This document shows positions 1-9,567 of a stretch of DNA of 64,000 nucleotides, one piece after another (within the stretch, counting starts at the first letter, position 1; every line of letters begins with the position of its first letter). The DNA is taken from positions 25,250-89,249 of the forward strand of contig JBOHDX010000135.1 in the NCBI GenBank assembly GCA_050700835.1. Reading direction: 5' to 3'. The stretch is from JBOHDX01 sp050700835. Its GTDB lineage: Bacteria; Actinomycetota; Actinomycetes; Propionibacteriales; Nocardioidaceae. The notes beneath the pieces are model-generated. The model did not search any database. It was not told where the DNA came from and saw only the letters and a program-made list of their open reading frames with translations. The position numbers were made by a program, and so were the translations under genes.

Positions 1-206
1 ACCGTGGCCCCCAACAGCCACAGTGCCTTGCGGTACGGGAGCAGCAGTGAGCCCAGCAGCCGTCGGGACCGGTCGCGTAGGACCAGCGTGACCTTGCTGG
101 GGATGTCGTCACGATTCTCTGCCGCCACACCTCGCCAGCCCTCAGGCCGCCCCCGCTCAGCCGGTTCGCTGGGCTGCGGGGACTTCGGGTCGACCGGACC
201 GGTCAT
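1..206 (-). CDS. ABC exporter half-transporter, N-terminal fragment
   Basis: The ATG at 206 opens a frame that runs off the left edge of the window, so only the first 68 residues are present. The N-terminus is hydrophilic and proline-rich. It is followed by basic residues (RRLLGSLLLPYRK) and the start of a hydrophobic stretch (ALWLLGAT), as expected just before the first membrane helix of a fused permease/ATPase exporter. The start overlaps the TGA of the upstream ABC gene by four bases (ATGA), so the two are probably translationally coupled and form a heterodimer. Assignment rests on the neighbour and on this N-terminal pattern; the ATPase domain lies outside the window. Confidence 0.7.
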   Translation of the reverse strand, partial: MTGPVDPKSPQPSEPAERGRPEGWRGVAAENRDDIPSKVTLVLRDRSRRLLGSLLLPYRKALWLLGAT

Positions 207-2005
207 GTCATCACCGACTCCGGGTCGAGCTCGGAGTCGCTACCCGCGTCGGCATCAGCGGCCAACAGCGCGCGGTAGGCCGGCACAGTGGCGAGCAGGT
301 CGGCGTGCTGACCGACGTGCGTGATGACGCGCCCCTGCAAGAGCGCCACCTTGTCCGCCAGCAGCACGGTGGAGGCGCGGTGCGCGACCACAACACCGGT
401 CGCGTCGGCGAGCACCGAGCGAAGGGCACGCTCGACCAGCGCCTCGGTGTGGATGTCGAGCGCGGACAGCGTGTCGTCGAGGACCAGGACCTTGGGCCGG
501 GCGATGACGGCGCGGGCGAGCGCCAGGCGCTGCCGCTGCCCGCCGGACAACGCCATGCCCTGCTCGCCGATCCGGGTGTCAAGCCCCCAGGGCAGGTCGT
601 GCACGAAGCCCGCCTGCGCGACGTCGAGCGCGGCGTCGATCTCCTCGTCGCTGGCGCCCGGGCGACCGAGGGTGAGGTTCTCCCGCGCGCTCATGCTGAA
701 CAACGTCGGCTCCTCGAAGGCCGTCGCCACGATGGAGCGGAGGTTAGACAGCGTCAGGTCGCGTACGTCGACGCCGTCGATCGTGACGCGCCCACCGGTC
801 ACGTCGTACAGCCGGGGCACCAGTGCCGTGAGCACCGACTTGCCTGATCCGGTTGCGCCGACCACGGCCACGGTCTCACCCGGCGCGATGTCGAGGTCTA
901 CGCCGTGCAGCACATCCTCCTCGCCGTCGTGGAACCGGAACGAGACGTCCTCGAACCGCAGGTGCCCCAACGGCTCGGTGAGATCGACGTCGCCACCACG
1001 GATGGACGGCTGCGTGTCGAAGATCTCCAGCACCCGGTCAGCGGCGGTCATGGCCTCTTGGGCCATCGACAAGATCACGCCGAGCGACTCGACCGGCCAG
1101 ACCAGCTGCAGCATCAAGATGATGAACGCGACCAGCGTGCCCTGCGACAGCGAGTCGTGGCCGACGGCGATCGCACCCAGCAGCAGCACGACGACCAGCG
1201 CGAGGTTGGGCATGACCTCCAGGAACGTCCAGAACTTCGCCGATAGGCGCACCTGGTCGACCCGCGACTCGTACAGCCGGTGGGCGTAGCGGTCGAACTT
1301 GCGGTACGCGTACTCGCTGCGGCCGAAGGACTTGATCGCCCGGATCCCGAGGGTCGACTCCTCGACCTGGGTGGCCACGTCACCCTGTTGGTCCTGGACG
1401 CGGCGGGACACCTTGACGTACCGGCGCTCGAACGACATCGACAGGTAGATGATCGGGAGAGCCGCGATCGCGACGACGAGGCCGAGCGGCCAGTAGAGCT
1501 TGAGCAGCAGCGCTGTGACGACGCAGAGCTGCATGATGTTGATGACGAGGAACAACATCCCGAATCCGCTGAACCGGCGGATCGTGGACAGGTCGGTGGT
1601 GACACGGGACAACAGCTGGCCGCTCTGCCAGCGCGAGTGGAACTCCATCGGGAGCGTGTCGAGGTGCTGGTACAGGTCGTTGCGGAGGGCCGTCTCGACC
1701 CCCATGACAGCCCGCGCCTGCACCCACCTACGGATCAGGATCAGCCCGGCCTCGACGATTCCGAGCGCCAACGCCAGGGCGCCGAGCGGCAGGATGCCGG
1801 CCTCGTCGTGGTGGCGGATCGGTCCGTCGATGACGGCCTTGGTGACCAGGGGGATCGACAACGAGACGAGGACGCCGAGCATGGCCACTGAGCCCATCAG
1901 CGCAAGCGACCCCGCGTAGGGGCGGAGATAGCCGCGAATGCGCCACAACGACGTGATGTTGCGGCGCTTGGCGGGCGGAGGTGCGGTGACCGAGAGCGGC
2001 GGCAC
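203..2005 (-). CDS. ABC exporter, fused permease/ATP-binding subunit (degenerate catalytic site)
   Basis: This 600-residue type I ABC exporter has a membrane domain over roughly residues 25-320 and a nucleotide-binding domain at the C-terminus. Visible motifs are Walker A GATGSGKS from residue 383, signature LSGGQ at about 486, Walker B VLVLDD at about 506-511 and the H-loop histidine near 542. The residue after the Walker B aspartate is Asp instead of the usual catalytic Glu, which in this family marks the non-hydrolysing half of a heterodimer. The partner is the gene overlapping its stop (ATGA). The start is GTG. The substrate cannot be read from the sequence; drug, lipid or peptide export are all possible. 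Confidence 0.9.
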   Translation of the reverse strand: MPPLSVTAPPPAKRRNITSLWRIRGYLRPYAGSLALMGSVAMLGVLVSLSIPLVTKAVIDGPIRHHDEAGILPLGALALALGIVEAGLILIRRWVQARAVMGVETALRNDLYQHLDTLPMEFHSRWQSGQLLSRVTTDLSTIRRFSGFGMLFLVINIMQLCVVTALLLKLYWPLGLVVAIAALPIIYLSMSFERRYVKVSRRVQDQQGDVATQVEESTLGIRAIKSFGRSEYAYRKFDRYAHRLYESRVDQVRLSAKFWTFLEVMPNLALVVVLLLGAIAVGHDSLSQGTLVAFIILMLQLVWPVESLGVILSMAQEAMTAADRVLEIFDTQPSIRGGDVDLTEPLGHLRFEDVSFRFHDGEEDVLHGVDLDIAPGETVAVVGATGSGKSVLTALVPRLYDVTGGRVTIDGVDVRDLTLSNLRSIVATAFEEPTLFSMSARENLTLGRPGASDEEIDAALDVAQAGFVHDLPWGLDTRIGEQGMALSGGQRQRLALARAVIARPKVLVLDDTLSALDIHTEALVERALRSVLADATGVVVAHRASTVLLADKVALLQGRVITHVGQHADLLATVPAYRALLAADADAGSDSELDPESVMT

Positions 2006-2106
2006 GGGTGGGGCGACCTCCAGGCGTCGACGATTCCTGCAAGCATTCAGGGGGCGGTAATGATCACTCTACGCCCTGCCCCTGACAAGCCCACAATCTC
2101 TTTTCC

Positions 2107-2125
2107 GTGCGTAACTGTCGGATCG
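2107..2125 (+). repeat. Family A interspersed repeat, single copy
   Basis: A GTGCGTAACTGTCGGATCG unit matches units at 33233-33366, 38940-38960, 39024-39042 and 39122-39143. It lies in the gap between the ABC exporter and the peptidase gene, and runs into a G-rich tract. Confidence 0.75.
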
Positions 2126-2130
2126 TCGCC

Positions 2131-2196
2131 AGGGGTGGGGCGGGGGCGGGGGTGGGGCAGGGGTCGGACGCGGGTGGGGCAGGGGTGGGGCGGGGG
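2131..2196 (+). repeat. G-rich simple-sequence tract (G-quadruplex potential)
   Basis: The plus strand carries a run of three-to-five-G blocks separated by one or a few bases (GGGGTGGGGCGGGGGC and similar), directly downstream of the minus-strand peptidase stop at 2197. The spacing meets the usual G3+N1-7 quadruplex pattern several times. It might affect termination; no function is shown. Confidence 0.6.
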
Positions 2197-3999
<1,803 letters not shown>

Positions 4000-4037
4000 G
4001 AGGTCCCCCTTCGGTTCGTTTCGCAAGTCCTGGCCAC

Positions 4038-4063
4038 GGTTCCCCACGTCACGTGGGGGAACC
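4038..4063 (-). terminator. Hairpin centred on the HisC-like stop codon
   Basis: GGTTCCCCACG and CGTGGGGGAACC pair with a single bulge around a three-base loop that is exactly the TGA stop of the aminotransferase gene. There is no U-tract, as is usual in high-GC actinobacteria. It could end or attenuate transcription before the peptidase gene. Confidence 0.5.
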
Positions 4064-5137
4064 GACCGCCTGCCATCGTGCGGTCACCTTGAGCAGTACG
4101 TCGTTGCCCTCTGGCTCACCGATGGTCACGCGCACCCCGTCCCCGGCGAACGGGCGCACCATGATGCCCGCCTCGGCGGCGGCGGCGGCGAACGCCGTGG
4201 AATCGTCGCCGAGCGCGAGCCAGACGAAGTTGGCCTGCGAGTCGGGGACATCCCATCCCTGCTCACGGAGCCCGGCCACGACTCTCGCCCGCTCCTCCAC
4301 GAGCACCTCGACCCGGTCGAGCAACGCCTCCTCGGCGCGCAGCGACTCCACCGCTGCGGCCTGGGCGATCGTCGAGACGCCGAACGGCAGCGCCACCTTG
4401 CGGACGGCCTCGGCGAGGCGCGCCGGCCCCACCGCGAAGCCGACCCGCAGCCCCGCCAGGCCGTACGCCTTGGAGAAGGTGCGCAGTGCCACGACGTTGT
4501 CGCGGCCGCGGTAGAGGTCCACCCCGTCGGGCACGTCCGGGTCGAGGACGAACTCCCGGTAGGCCTCGTCGATCACCACCAGCACGTCCTCCGGCACGGA
4601 GGCGAGAAACGCCTCCAGCTCGGCCCGGTGCACCGCCGGCCCCGTCGGGTTGTTCGGCGTGCACACGATCACCACTCGGGTCCGTTCGGTGATCGCCGCC
4701 AGCATCGCCGGAAGGTCGTGTCGCGCGCCGGCGGCCAGAGGGACCTGCACGCTGCGCGCGCCGGTCATCTCGACCGCGATCGGGTACGCCTCGAACGACC
4801 GCCACGCGTACACGACGTCGTCGCCGTCGGTGCAGGTGGCCTGCAGCAGGTGATACAGCACCGCGACGGAGCCGGTCGCGGCGGCGAGATCCTCGACGGG
4901 CACGCCGAAGCGCTCCGACAGGGCCGCGTACAGGTCCGTGCACCTCATGTCGGGGTAGCGGTTCATCGCCGCGGCGGCCCGGGCTGCCGCCTCGACCACC
5001 CCGGGCAGCGGCGGGAAGGGGTTCTCGTTGCTCGACAGCTTGAAGGTCGCCGTGCCGGTGCGGGCGGCCGGCGGCTTGCCCGGCTTGTAGGTCGGGATCC
5101 GCTCCAGCGCGTCACGGATCCGCGGCTGCGAGCTCAT
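4049..5137 (-). CDS. hisC: Histidinol-phosphate / aromatic amino-acid aminotransferase (HisC/Pat-like)
   Basis: This is a 362-residue class I/II PLP aminotransferase. Visible are the SSNENP motif near residue 37, the aspartate/tyrosine region DEAYREF, and the PLP lysine in TFSKAYGLAGLR (Lys223), then the phosphate-binding arginine in GLRVG. Length and motifs fit HisC. In actinobacteria a second hisC copy standing alone is often an aromatic aminotransferase (Pat), and no other his genes are nearby, so that is the main alternative. The ATG at 5137 is chosen because TAGGGT lies 7 nt upstream, giving a leaderless transcript; the longer frame from 5167 would start before that -10 box. Confidence 0.85.
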   Translation of the reverse strand: MSSQPRIRDALERIPTYKPGKPPAARTGTATFKLSSNENPFPPLPGVVEAAARAAAAMNRYPDMRCTDLYAALSERFGVPVEDLAAATGSVAVLYHLLQATCTDGDDVVYAWRSFEAYPIAVEMTGARSVQVPLAAGARHDLPAMLAAITERTRVVIVCTPNNPTGPAVHRAELEAFLASVPEDVLVVIDEAYREFVLDPDVPDGVDLYRGRDNVVALRTFSKAYGLAGLRVGFAVGPARLAEAVRKVALPFGVSTIAQAAAVESLRAEEALLDRVEVLVEERARVVAGLREQGWDVPDSQANFVWLALGDDSTAFAAAAAEAGIMVRPFAGDGVRVTIGEPEGNDVLLKVTARWQAVGSPT

Positions 5138-5144
5138 GCCTGGA

Positions 5145-5174
5145 ACCCTAGACCTCGCCACCAGCACCTAGCCT
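5145..5174. promoter_or_regulatory. Divergent leaderless promoters (hisC-like / EamA)
   Basis: TAGGGT (minus strand, 5150-5145) lies 7 nt before the ATG at 5137, and TAGCCT (plus strand, 5169-5174) lies 7 nt before the GTG at 5182. Both match TAnnnT -10 boxes whose start point would coincide with the first codon. No Shine-Dalgarno fits either gene. Confidence 0.6.
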
Positions 5175-5181
5175 TCGGCTC

Positions 5182-6126
5182 GTGACCCCTCACCGTCCAC
5201 GGCTTGCGTACCTGCTCGTGGTCCTGGCCGGAGTGTTCTTCGTCGTCAACGGCGGGGTGTCCCGGGTGGTGCTGCGCGCGGGCGTCGCGCCGGTGACGCT
5301 GACGTCGATCCGGGTCACCGGCTCCTTCCTGCTGTTCCTGAGCTGGGCTCTGCTCGGCCGGCGGACCGCACTGCGGCTACCTCGTGGGCGCGACCTGGTT
5401 CCGCTGGTCGGGCTCGGGCTGGTCGGGGTGGCGGCACTGCAGTGGGCCTACTTCGTGGCGGTTGACCGGTTGCCGATCGGCATCGCCTTGATGCTGGAGT
5501 ACACCGCACCCGTCCTGGTCGCGCTGTGGGCGCGGTTCATCGGGCACGAAGCCGTGCGCAACCGGATGTGGGTGGCCATCGGCCTCTCACTTGTCGGGCT
5601 CGCGCTGATCAGCCAGGTGTGGCAGGGGCTCGTCTTCGACACCGTCGGGGTGCTCGCGGGCTTCGGCGCGGCGCTGTGCTTCGCCGGCTACTTCCTGCTC
5701 GGCGAGCACGGCGTCGCCCGGCAGGACCCGCTGGCGGTGGTCCTCTGGTCGTTCGGTGTCGCGACTGTGGCGCTCAACCTGGTCTCGCCGGTCTCAGGTG
5801 TCTCCACCGCCGTGCTCGGCCACTCGACGTCCCTGCTGGGCAGCCTGTCCGGGTGGCAGGCACCCGTCTGGCTGCTGCTCGGGTGGGTCGTCAGCCTGGG
5901 CAGCGTGCTGCCGTTCTTCCTTGAGCTGTACGCCCTGCAGCACCTGCCCGCCACGGTCGTGGTCGTCGTGGCGATGATCGAGCCGGTCGGCTCCGTGGTG
6001 CTCGGCTGGAGCTGGTTCGGCGAGTCACTCACCGCGGTGCAGGTGGTCGGCTGCGCGGCGGTCGTGTCCGGGATCGCGCTGGCGCAGACTGCCCGGCGTA
6101 CCGCTCCGGCGCCGGTCACGGTCTGA
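5182..6126 (+). CDS. EamA/DMT family transporter
   Basis: This 314-residue integral membrane protein has about ten predicted helices arranged as two EamA repeats (roughly residues 8-140 and 150-295). It begins with a hydrophobic stretch (YLLVVLAGVFFVVNGG). Family members export amino acids or metabolites, but the substrate cannot be read from sequence. The GTG start sits 7 nt after a TAGCCT -10 box, consistent with a leaderless message. The gene converges on the dimethylargininase-like gene, and both stop codons fall in one hairpin. Confidence 0.85.
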   Translation: MTPHRPRLAYLLVVLAGVFFVVNGGVSRVVLRAGVAPVTLTSIRVTGSFLLFLSWALLGRRTALRLPRGRDLVPLVGLGLVGVAALQWAYFVAVDRLPIGIALMLEYTAPVLVALWARFIGHEAVRNRMWVAIGLSLVGLALISQVWQGLVFDTVGVLAGFGAALCFAGYFLLGEHGVARQDPLAVVLWSFGVATVALNLVSPVSGVSTAVLGHSTSLLGSLSGWQAPVWLLLGWVVSLGSVLPFFLELYALQHLPATVVVVVAMIEPVGSVVLGWSWFGESLTAVQVVGCAAVVSGIALAQTARRTAPAPVTV

Positions 6127-6140
6127 GCGCCGAAGCTCAG
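6123..6140. terminator. Bidirectional hairpin carrying both stop codons
   Basis: CTGAGC-gccgaa-GCTCAG is a perfect six-base stem. The TGA of the plus-strand EamA gene lies in its left arm and the TGA of the minus-strand ddaH-like gene in its right arm. It is the only sequence between two convergent genes 10 bp apart. Confidence 0.45.
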
Positions 6141-7069
6141 CCAGGGAGCTGGACGTCACCGCCCGGCACCGACGGCAGGTCGCGCCCGACCTCGATGTCC
6201 AGCGGGTTGGTGAGGCAACGGATCGAGCCACCGCCCTTGTGGAACTCCGACACGTCGACGAGCACGATGCCGAAGCCCCATGCCGACAGCTGCGCACGGA
6301 CCCGATCGGGGCAGGCCGGCATCACGATGGTGCGACCGATCACGACCGAGTTGGCACAGAACGTCATCGCCTCGTCCTCGGTCAGGACCAGGGCCTCGGG
6401 CACCAGATGCTCGAGCGCCCGGACCGTCGGCGGGTCGAACGCCGACGGGCAGACCATGGCGCGCCGCTGGTCGAGTGGGCAGAACGCAAGGTCAAGGTGG
6501 TACATCCCGGGGTGCGTGATCCGCAAGCCACGCACGCGTACGCCCAGCTCGACCGCGATGCCCTTGAGACCCAGCTCGTCCGTGCGGGGCCCGTAACCAA
6601 CCACCAGCGAGTCGCGGAACGGGAAGGCGTCGCCCGCCTCGAAGTGGCCGCCGACGCCGTCACCGCCGACGAACGACGTGGCGAACCCGAGCTGGTCGAA
6701 CCACGACGCCGCCGTCGCGGTCTCCATCCGCCGCTCGGCGTAGCGCATGTGCGACAGAGCCACCCGCGGGTCGCCGGGGCGGGAGAGAGCGAGCCCGAGG
6801 TTCATCGCGTAGACCATGTCGGGAGCATCCGGGCGCTGGTGGAGGACGTCGACGCGGGCACCGAGGCTCTCCAGCGTGTGGAGCAGAGAGTCCCACTGCT
6901 CACGGGCGCGCAGCGGGTCCGGCTGGTCGGCCAGGTCCATGAACGGGTTGATCCGGTAGTCGACCCGGAAGTGGTCCGGGCTGACGGCGGCATAGCACCG
7001 GCCCCACGCGAGGGCGCCGGTGGTCGTGGTGCGCGATGCGGTCATCGTGTCGGTCATGGTGTGGGTCAT
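6137..7069 (-). CDS. ddaH: Dimethylarginine dimethylaminohydrolase-like guanidino-modifying enzyme
   Basis: The product has 310 residues from the ATG at 7069, which is preceded by GAGGAGG. It belongs to the amidinotransferase/dimethylargininase fold: the N-terminal RVDYRINPFM segment, the catalytic histidine in GMYHLDLAF (His191), and the nucleophilic cysteine in GGGSIRCLTNP (Cys285) close to the C-terminus. Such enzymes hydrolyse methylarginines to citrulline and amines, or act on related guanidines; the exact substrate is inferred. It is divergent from a FadR-type GntR gene, with a matching operator between them, so substrate-controlled expression is likely. Confidence 0.8.
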   Translation of the reverse strand: MTHTMTDTMTASRTTTTGALAWGRCYAAVSPDHFRVDYRINPFMDLADQPDPLRAREQWDSLLHTLESLGARVDVLHQRPDAPDMVYAMNLGLALSRPGDPRVALSHMRYAERRMETATAASWFDQLGFATSFVGGDGVGGHFEAGDAFPFRDSLVVGYGPRTDELGLKGIAVELGVRVRGLRITHPGMYHLDLAFCPLDQRRAMVCPSAFDPPTVRALEHLVPEALVLTEDEAMTFCANSVVIGRTIVMPACPDRVRAQLSAWGFGIVLVDVSEFHKGGGSIRCLTNPLDIEVGRDLPSVPGGDVQLPG

Positions 7070-7143
7070 GTTCGGTCCGTCCTCCTCGTGGGCTCGGTTG
7101 CGTGCATCTCGTGGGCCTGGTGCGTCCGTCAGTGTGACACACA

Positions 7144-7156
7144 ATTGTCGGACAAT
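7144..7156. promoter_or_regulatory. GntR/FadR-type operator
   Basis: ATTGTCGGACAAT is a perfect 13-bp palindrome. Its core TTGTCGGACAA fits the FadR-subfamily consensus TnGTnnnACnA. It lies between the divergent ddaH-like and GntR genes, 75 bp upstream of the former and about 100 bp upstream of the latter. Confidence 0.65.
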
Positions 7157-7257
7157 CAGACACCCACCGAAACTCACCGTTGCTGCGGGGCAGAGCCCGC
7201 GCGTACCGGCCGTAGATAGGGCAGGCTGGGAGCTCGGATCGCCGCCTGGGAGGACGC

Positions 7258-7917
7258 GTGTACGACTCGCTCGCGCTCGAGCACTCCTCCACCGTCGACC
7301 GGGCCGCCGAAGCGCTGCGCCGGGCGCTGTTCGCCGGTGACCTGGCCCCCGGTACGCCCCTGCGGGAGGTCGCGTTGGCAGAGTCGCTCGGCGTCGCCCG
7401 CAGCACGGTGCGAGAGGCCCTGGGAGTGCTGACCGCCGAGGGGCTCGTCACCCGGATCCCGAACCGCGGCGTTGTGGTCACCGACCACGACCCGGCTCAG
7501 GTGCACGACGTCGTCCGCGCCAGGGTGGTGCTCGAGACCGGGGGCGCCCGGTGCTGGCCCACCGCCGACGAGACCGCGCGCGAGGCGGTCCGCACGGCGG
7601 TCGCGGCGTACGAGCAGTTGGCGCAGGAGCGGGCGGGGGTGCGCGCGATCTCCGAGGCCCACCTGGCGTTCCACGTCAGCCTCGTCGCGCTGACCGGGAG
7701 CGAGAGGCTGGTCACGATGGCGCAGTCGCTGGCCGCCGAGATCCGGCTGGCGCTTGCACACGTCGACCGGGTCCGGGGCAATCTGCCCCAGCAGGTCGAG
7801 TCGCACCGCCGGGTGCTCGCCCTGTTGGAGGCCGGCGACACCGAGACGGTTGTCGCCGAGCTGGAACGTCATCTGCATGACGCGCAGTCGTCGATCTCCC
7901 AGGCCGTCGACCGCTGA
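7258..7917 (+). CDS. GntR family regulator, FadR (FCD) subfamily
   Basis: The 219-residue protein has an N-terminal winged helix-turn-helix (about residues 12-75, with LAESLGVARSTVREALGVL as the recognition region) and an all-helical FCD effector domain over about residues 85-205. The GTG start follows GGGAGGACGC. Its position divergent from the ddaH-like gene, with a FadR-type palindrome between, makes it the likely local repressor. The effector is probably a small carboxylate or amino acid bound by the FCD domain. A five-base hairpin (7908-7922) holds its stop codon in the loop. Confidence 0.88.
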   Translation: MYDSLALEHSSTVDRAAEALRRALFAGDLAPGTPLREVALAESLGVARSTVREALGVLTAEGLVTRIPNRGVVVTDHDPAQVHDVVRARVVLETGGARCWPTADETAREAVRTAVAAYEQLAQERAGVRAISEAHLAFHVSLVALTGSERLVTMAQSLAAEIRLALAHVDRVRGNLPQQVESHRRVLALLEAGDTETVVAELERHLHDAQSSISQAVDR

Positions 7918-7979
7918 GGTCGCGCGCCGTGCCGCGCCTCCGGTGCCGGCCGCGCCTCCTGTGCCGACTGTGCCGTGCC

Positions 7980-8051
7980 GGCTGTGCGGGCTGTGCGGGC
8001 TGGGCCGGCTGTGCGGGCTGTGCGGGCTGTGCGGGCTGTGCGGGCTGTGCC
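7980..8051 (+). repeat. 9-bp tandem array, eight units
   Basis: Eight consecutive units of GGCTGTGCG (two slightly diverged) fill most of the gap between the GntR and membrane-protein genes. They follow looser GTGCCG repeats from about 7930. No gene uses this stretch. Confidence 0.85.
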
Positions 8052-8071
8052 GACCGTGCCACGATGAGCGG

Positions 8072-8446
8072 GTGAAGCGAATCATCACCACGGTGCTCGT
8101 CGATGCCGGCGCCCTCGCGGTTGCCGCCTGGCTGTTCACCGGGATCCGGGTCAACGGCGCGACCGAGACTGATCGAGTCGTCACCTTGCTGGTGGTGGCG
8201 GCCATCTTCGGCGTCATCAATGCGTTCATCGCCCCCGTGGTGAAGACGCTGGCCCTGCCGTTCATCATCCTCACGCTGGGGCTGCTGCTGATCGTGATCA
8301 ATGCGCTGCTGCTGGAGCTCACCGCGTGGGTGGCCAAGCAGGGCAGCATCGGCTTCCACGTGAACGGCTTCTGGACCGCGGTCGGCGGCGCCATCGTGGT
8401 CTCCATCGTCAGCTGGGCCCTGACGCTCGCGTTCGACCACAGCTGA
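8072..8446 (+). CDS. Small membrane protein of the phage-holin-4-like superfamily
   Basis: This 124-residue protein consists of four hydrophobic segments (about residues 5-24, 32-54, 58-80 and 95-118), beginning MKRIITTVLVDAGALAVAAW. It matches the chromosomal phage_holin_4_2-type membrane proteins common in bacteria, which are not phage genes; their role is unknown. The GTG at 8072 is the first start that avoids translating the 9-bp array. No phage genes are nearby. Confidence 0.75.
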   Translation: MKRIITTVLVDAGALAVAAWLFTGIRVNGATETDRVVTLLVVAAIFGVINAFIAPVVKTLALPFIILTLGLLLIVINALLLELTAWVAKQGSIGFHVNGFWTAVGGAIVVSIVSWALTLAFDHS

Positions 8447-8538
8447 CCCGCGCCTGCTCCGCGGGCCGGTAGGCCCGGCGCCCCGTACCCCGCGGGCGGG
8501 TGCCTCGTACCGCGCGGCCGGTGCGGGCCCTCGTACCC

Positions 8539-8599
8539 CGCAACTGGCGGGAGGTGGTCGAGATCCCAGCGGAAACCCGACCACTTCGCCGCAATTGCG
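8539..8599. repeat. Imperfect inverted repeat in a gene-free stretch
   Basis: Arms beginning CGCAACTGGCGGGAGGTGGTC (8539) and ending at 8599 (revcomp begins CGCAATTGCGG) pair at most positions around an 18-base loop. The gap 8447-8811 otherwise holds no supported gene; its first 90 bp are CG-rich with repeated CCCGTACCCCG-like words. Confidence 0.5.
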
Positions 8600-8649
8600 A
8601 GCGGCCCGGGCGTGTTCGCCTGGCGGCAGGGGCCGGCACAGCCGACACT

Positions 8650-8786
8650 CCCGGACACCGACCGGGCACGAGCCGACGCTCACGGTCCCGGACACCGGCC
8701 GGACACAGACACGGCCGGGCACGAGCCGACGCTCACGGCCACTGACCGCACGGGCCACCGATCCCGGACACCGGCCGGCCGGGCAC
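8650..8786. repeat. Direct repeats upstream of the phosphatase gene
   Basis: The word CGGGCACGAGCCGACGCTC occurs at about 8662 and 8717, 55 bp apart, interleaved with three copies of CCGGACACCG (8651, 8688, 8765). This fills the rest of the gap before the phosphatase. No coding sequence is supported here. Confidence 0.65.
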
Positions 8787-8811
8787 GGGCCGGGCTGACA
8801 GGATCGGGGCC

Positions 8812-9372
8812 ATGCCCGAGCACCCAGCACCTCCGGCCCTCCCGGCCGCCCGTGACCCGGACCAGGCGTACCGCATCGCGATGGTGTGTCTCGGCAACAT
8901 CTGCCGGTCACCGATGGCCCAAGTGGTGCTAACCGAGCAGCTCGAGCAGGCAGGCCTCGGCGACGACGTCGAAGTCGTGTCAGCCGGAACCGGCGACTGG
9001 CACGCAGGCGATCCAATGGACCCGCGTGCCGCGGCCGTGCTGGCGGACGCCGGTTATGACCCAACGGCGCACCGCGCCCGGCAAGTCGACCCGTCGTGGT
9101 TCGACGGTCACGATCTGCTCCTGGCGATGGACGCATCCAACTACGCGGACTTGGTCGCCATGGCGCCAGGTGCCGACGCGGCGGGGCGAGTACGCATGTT
9201 CCGCGACTTCGACCCCGTGGTGCTCCGTGCCCGCGCCGACGGCGATGCCCCCAACTCGGTCGACACCGACGTTCCCGACCCGTGGTACGGCGGACCCGAG
9301 GGCTTCGCCTCCGTACTCGCCACCGTGCAGCGGACCGCCGCCGTGTTGGTCGAGGCGCTCGCCGCCGAATGA
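8812..9372 (+). CDS. Low-molecular-weight protein-tyrosine phosphatase
   Basis: The 186-residue protein has the LMW-PTP P-loop VCLGNICRSP, with nucleophile Cys26 and Arg32 (CX5R), near the N-terminus. The general-acid aspartate is in DVPDPWYGG (Asp156). Length and architecture match bacterial LMW-PTPs such as PtpA; ArsC-type arsenate reductase is less likely because of the DPW loop. A CAGGAT -10-like box lies 7 nt before the ATG. The substrate is unknown. Confidence 0.9.
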   Translation: MPEHPAPPALPAARDPDQAYRIAMVCLGNICRSPMAQVVLTEQLEQAGLGDDVEVVSAGTGDWHAGDPMDPRAAAVLADAGYDPTAHRARQVDPSWFDGHDLLLAMDASNYADLVAMAPGADAAGRVRMFRDFDPVVLRARADGDAPNSVDTDVPDPWYGGPEGFASVLATVQRTAAVLVEALAAE

Positions 9373-9386
9373 GGGCCAGCTCGTGA

Positions 9387-9547
9387 CTGCGAGGGCGACC
9401 ACGCGCCCAGACGGGCACCCCGCCAGCTACGACGGCAAGGCGCGCCCCGGCCACCAGGCGAGCTCGCGCCAGCGTCCCAACTGCGAGGGCGACCCGACGC
9501 CCAGACGGGCACCCCGCCAACTCCGGCGGCAGGGCTGCCCGGCGCCC
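9387..9547 (+). repeat. Two direct copies of a ~64-bp unit
   Basis: The unit starting CTGCGAGGGCGACC and continuing through CCCAGACGGGCACCCCGCCA occurs at 9387 and again at 9481, 94 bp apart. It fills the gap between the phosphatase and the kinase-like gene; nothing else is seen there. Confidence 0.7.
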
Positions 9548-9567
9548 CGACGAGTACGGTCGGGCGC

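Noticed and set aside
8072..8446. Prophage remnant suggested by the holin-like protein
   Set aside because: Holin-4-like proteins are common chromosomal membrane proteins; no other phage genes, att sites or integrase nearby.
7174..8658. 494-residue minus-strand open frame over the GntR gene and 9-bp array
   Set aside because: Antisense shadow of a clear regulator plus tandem repeats (HSPHSP pattern); no start context.
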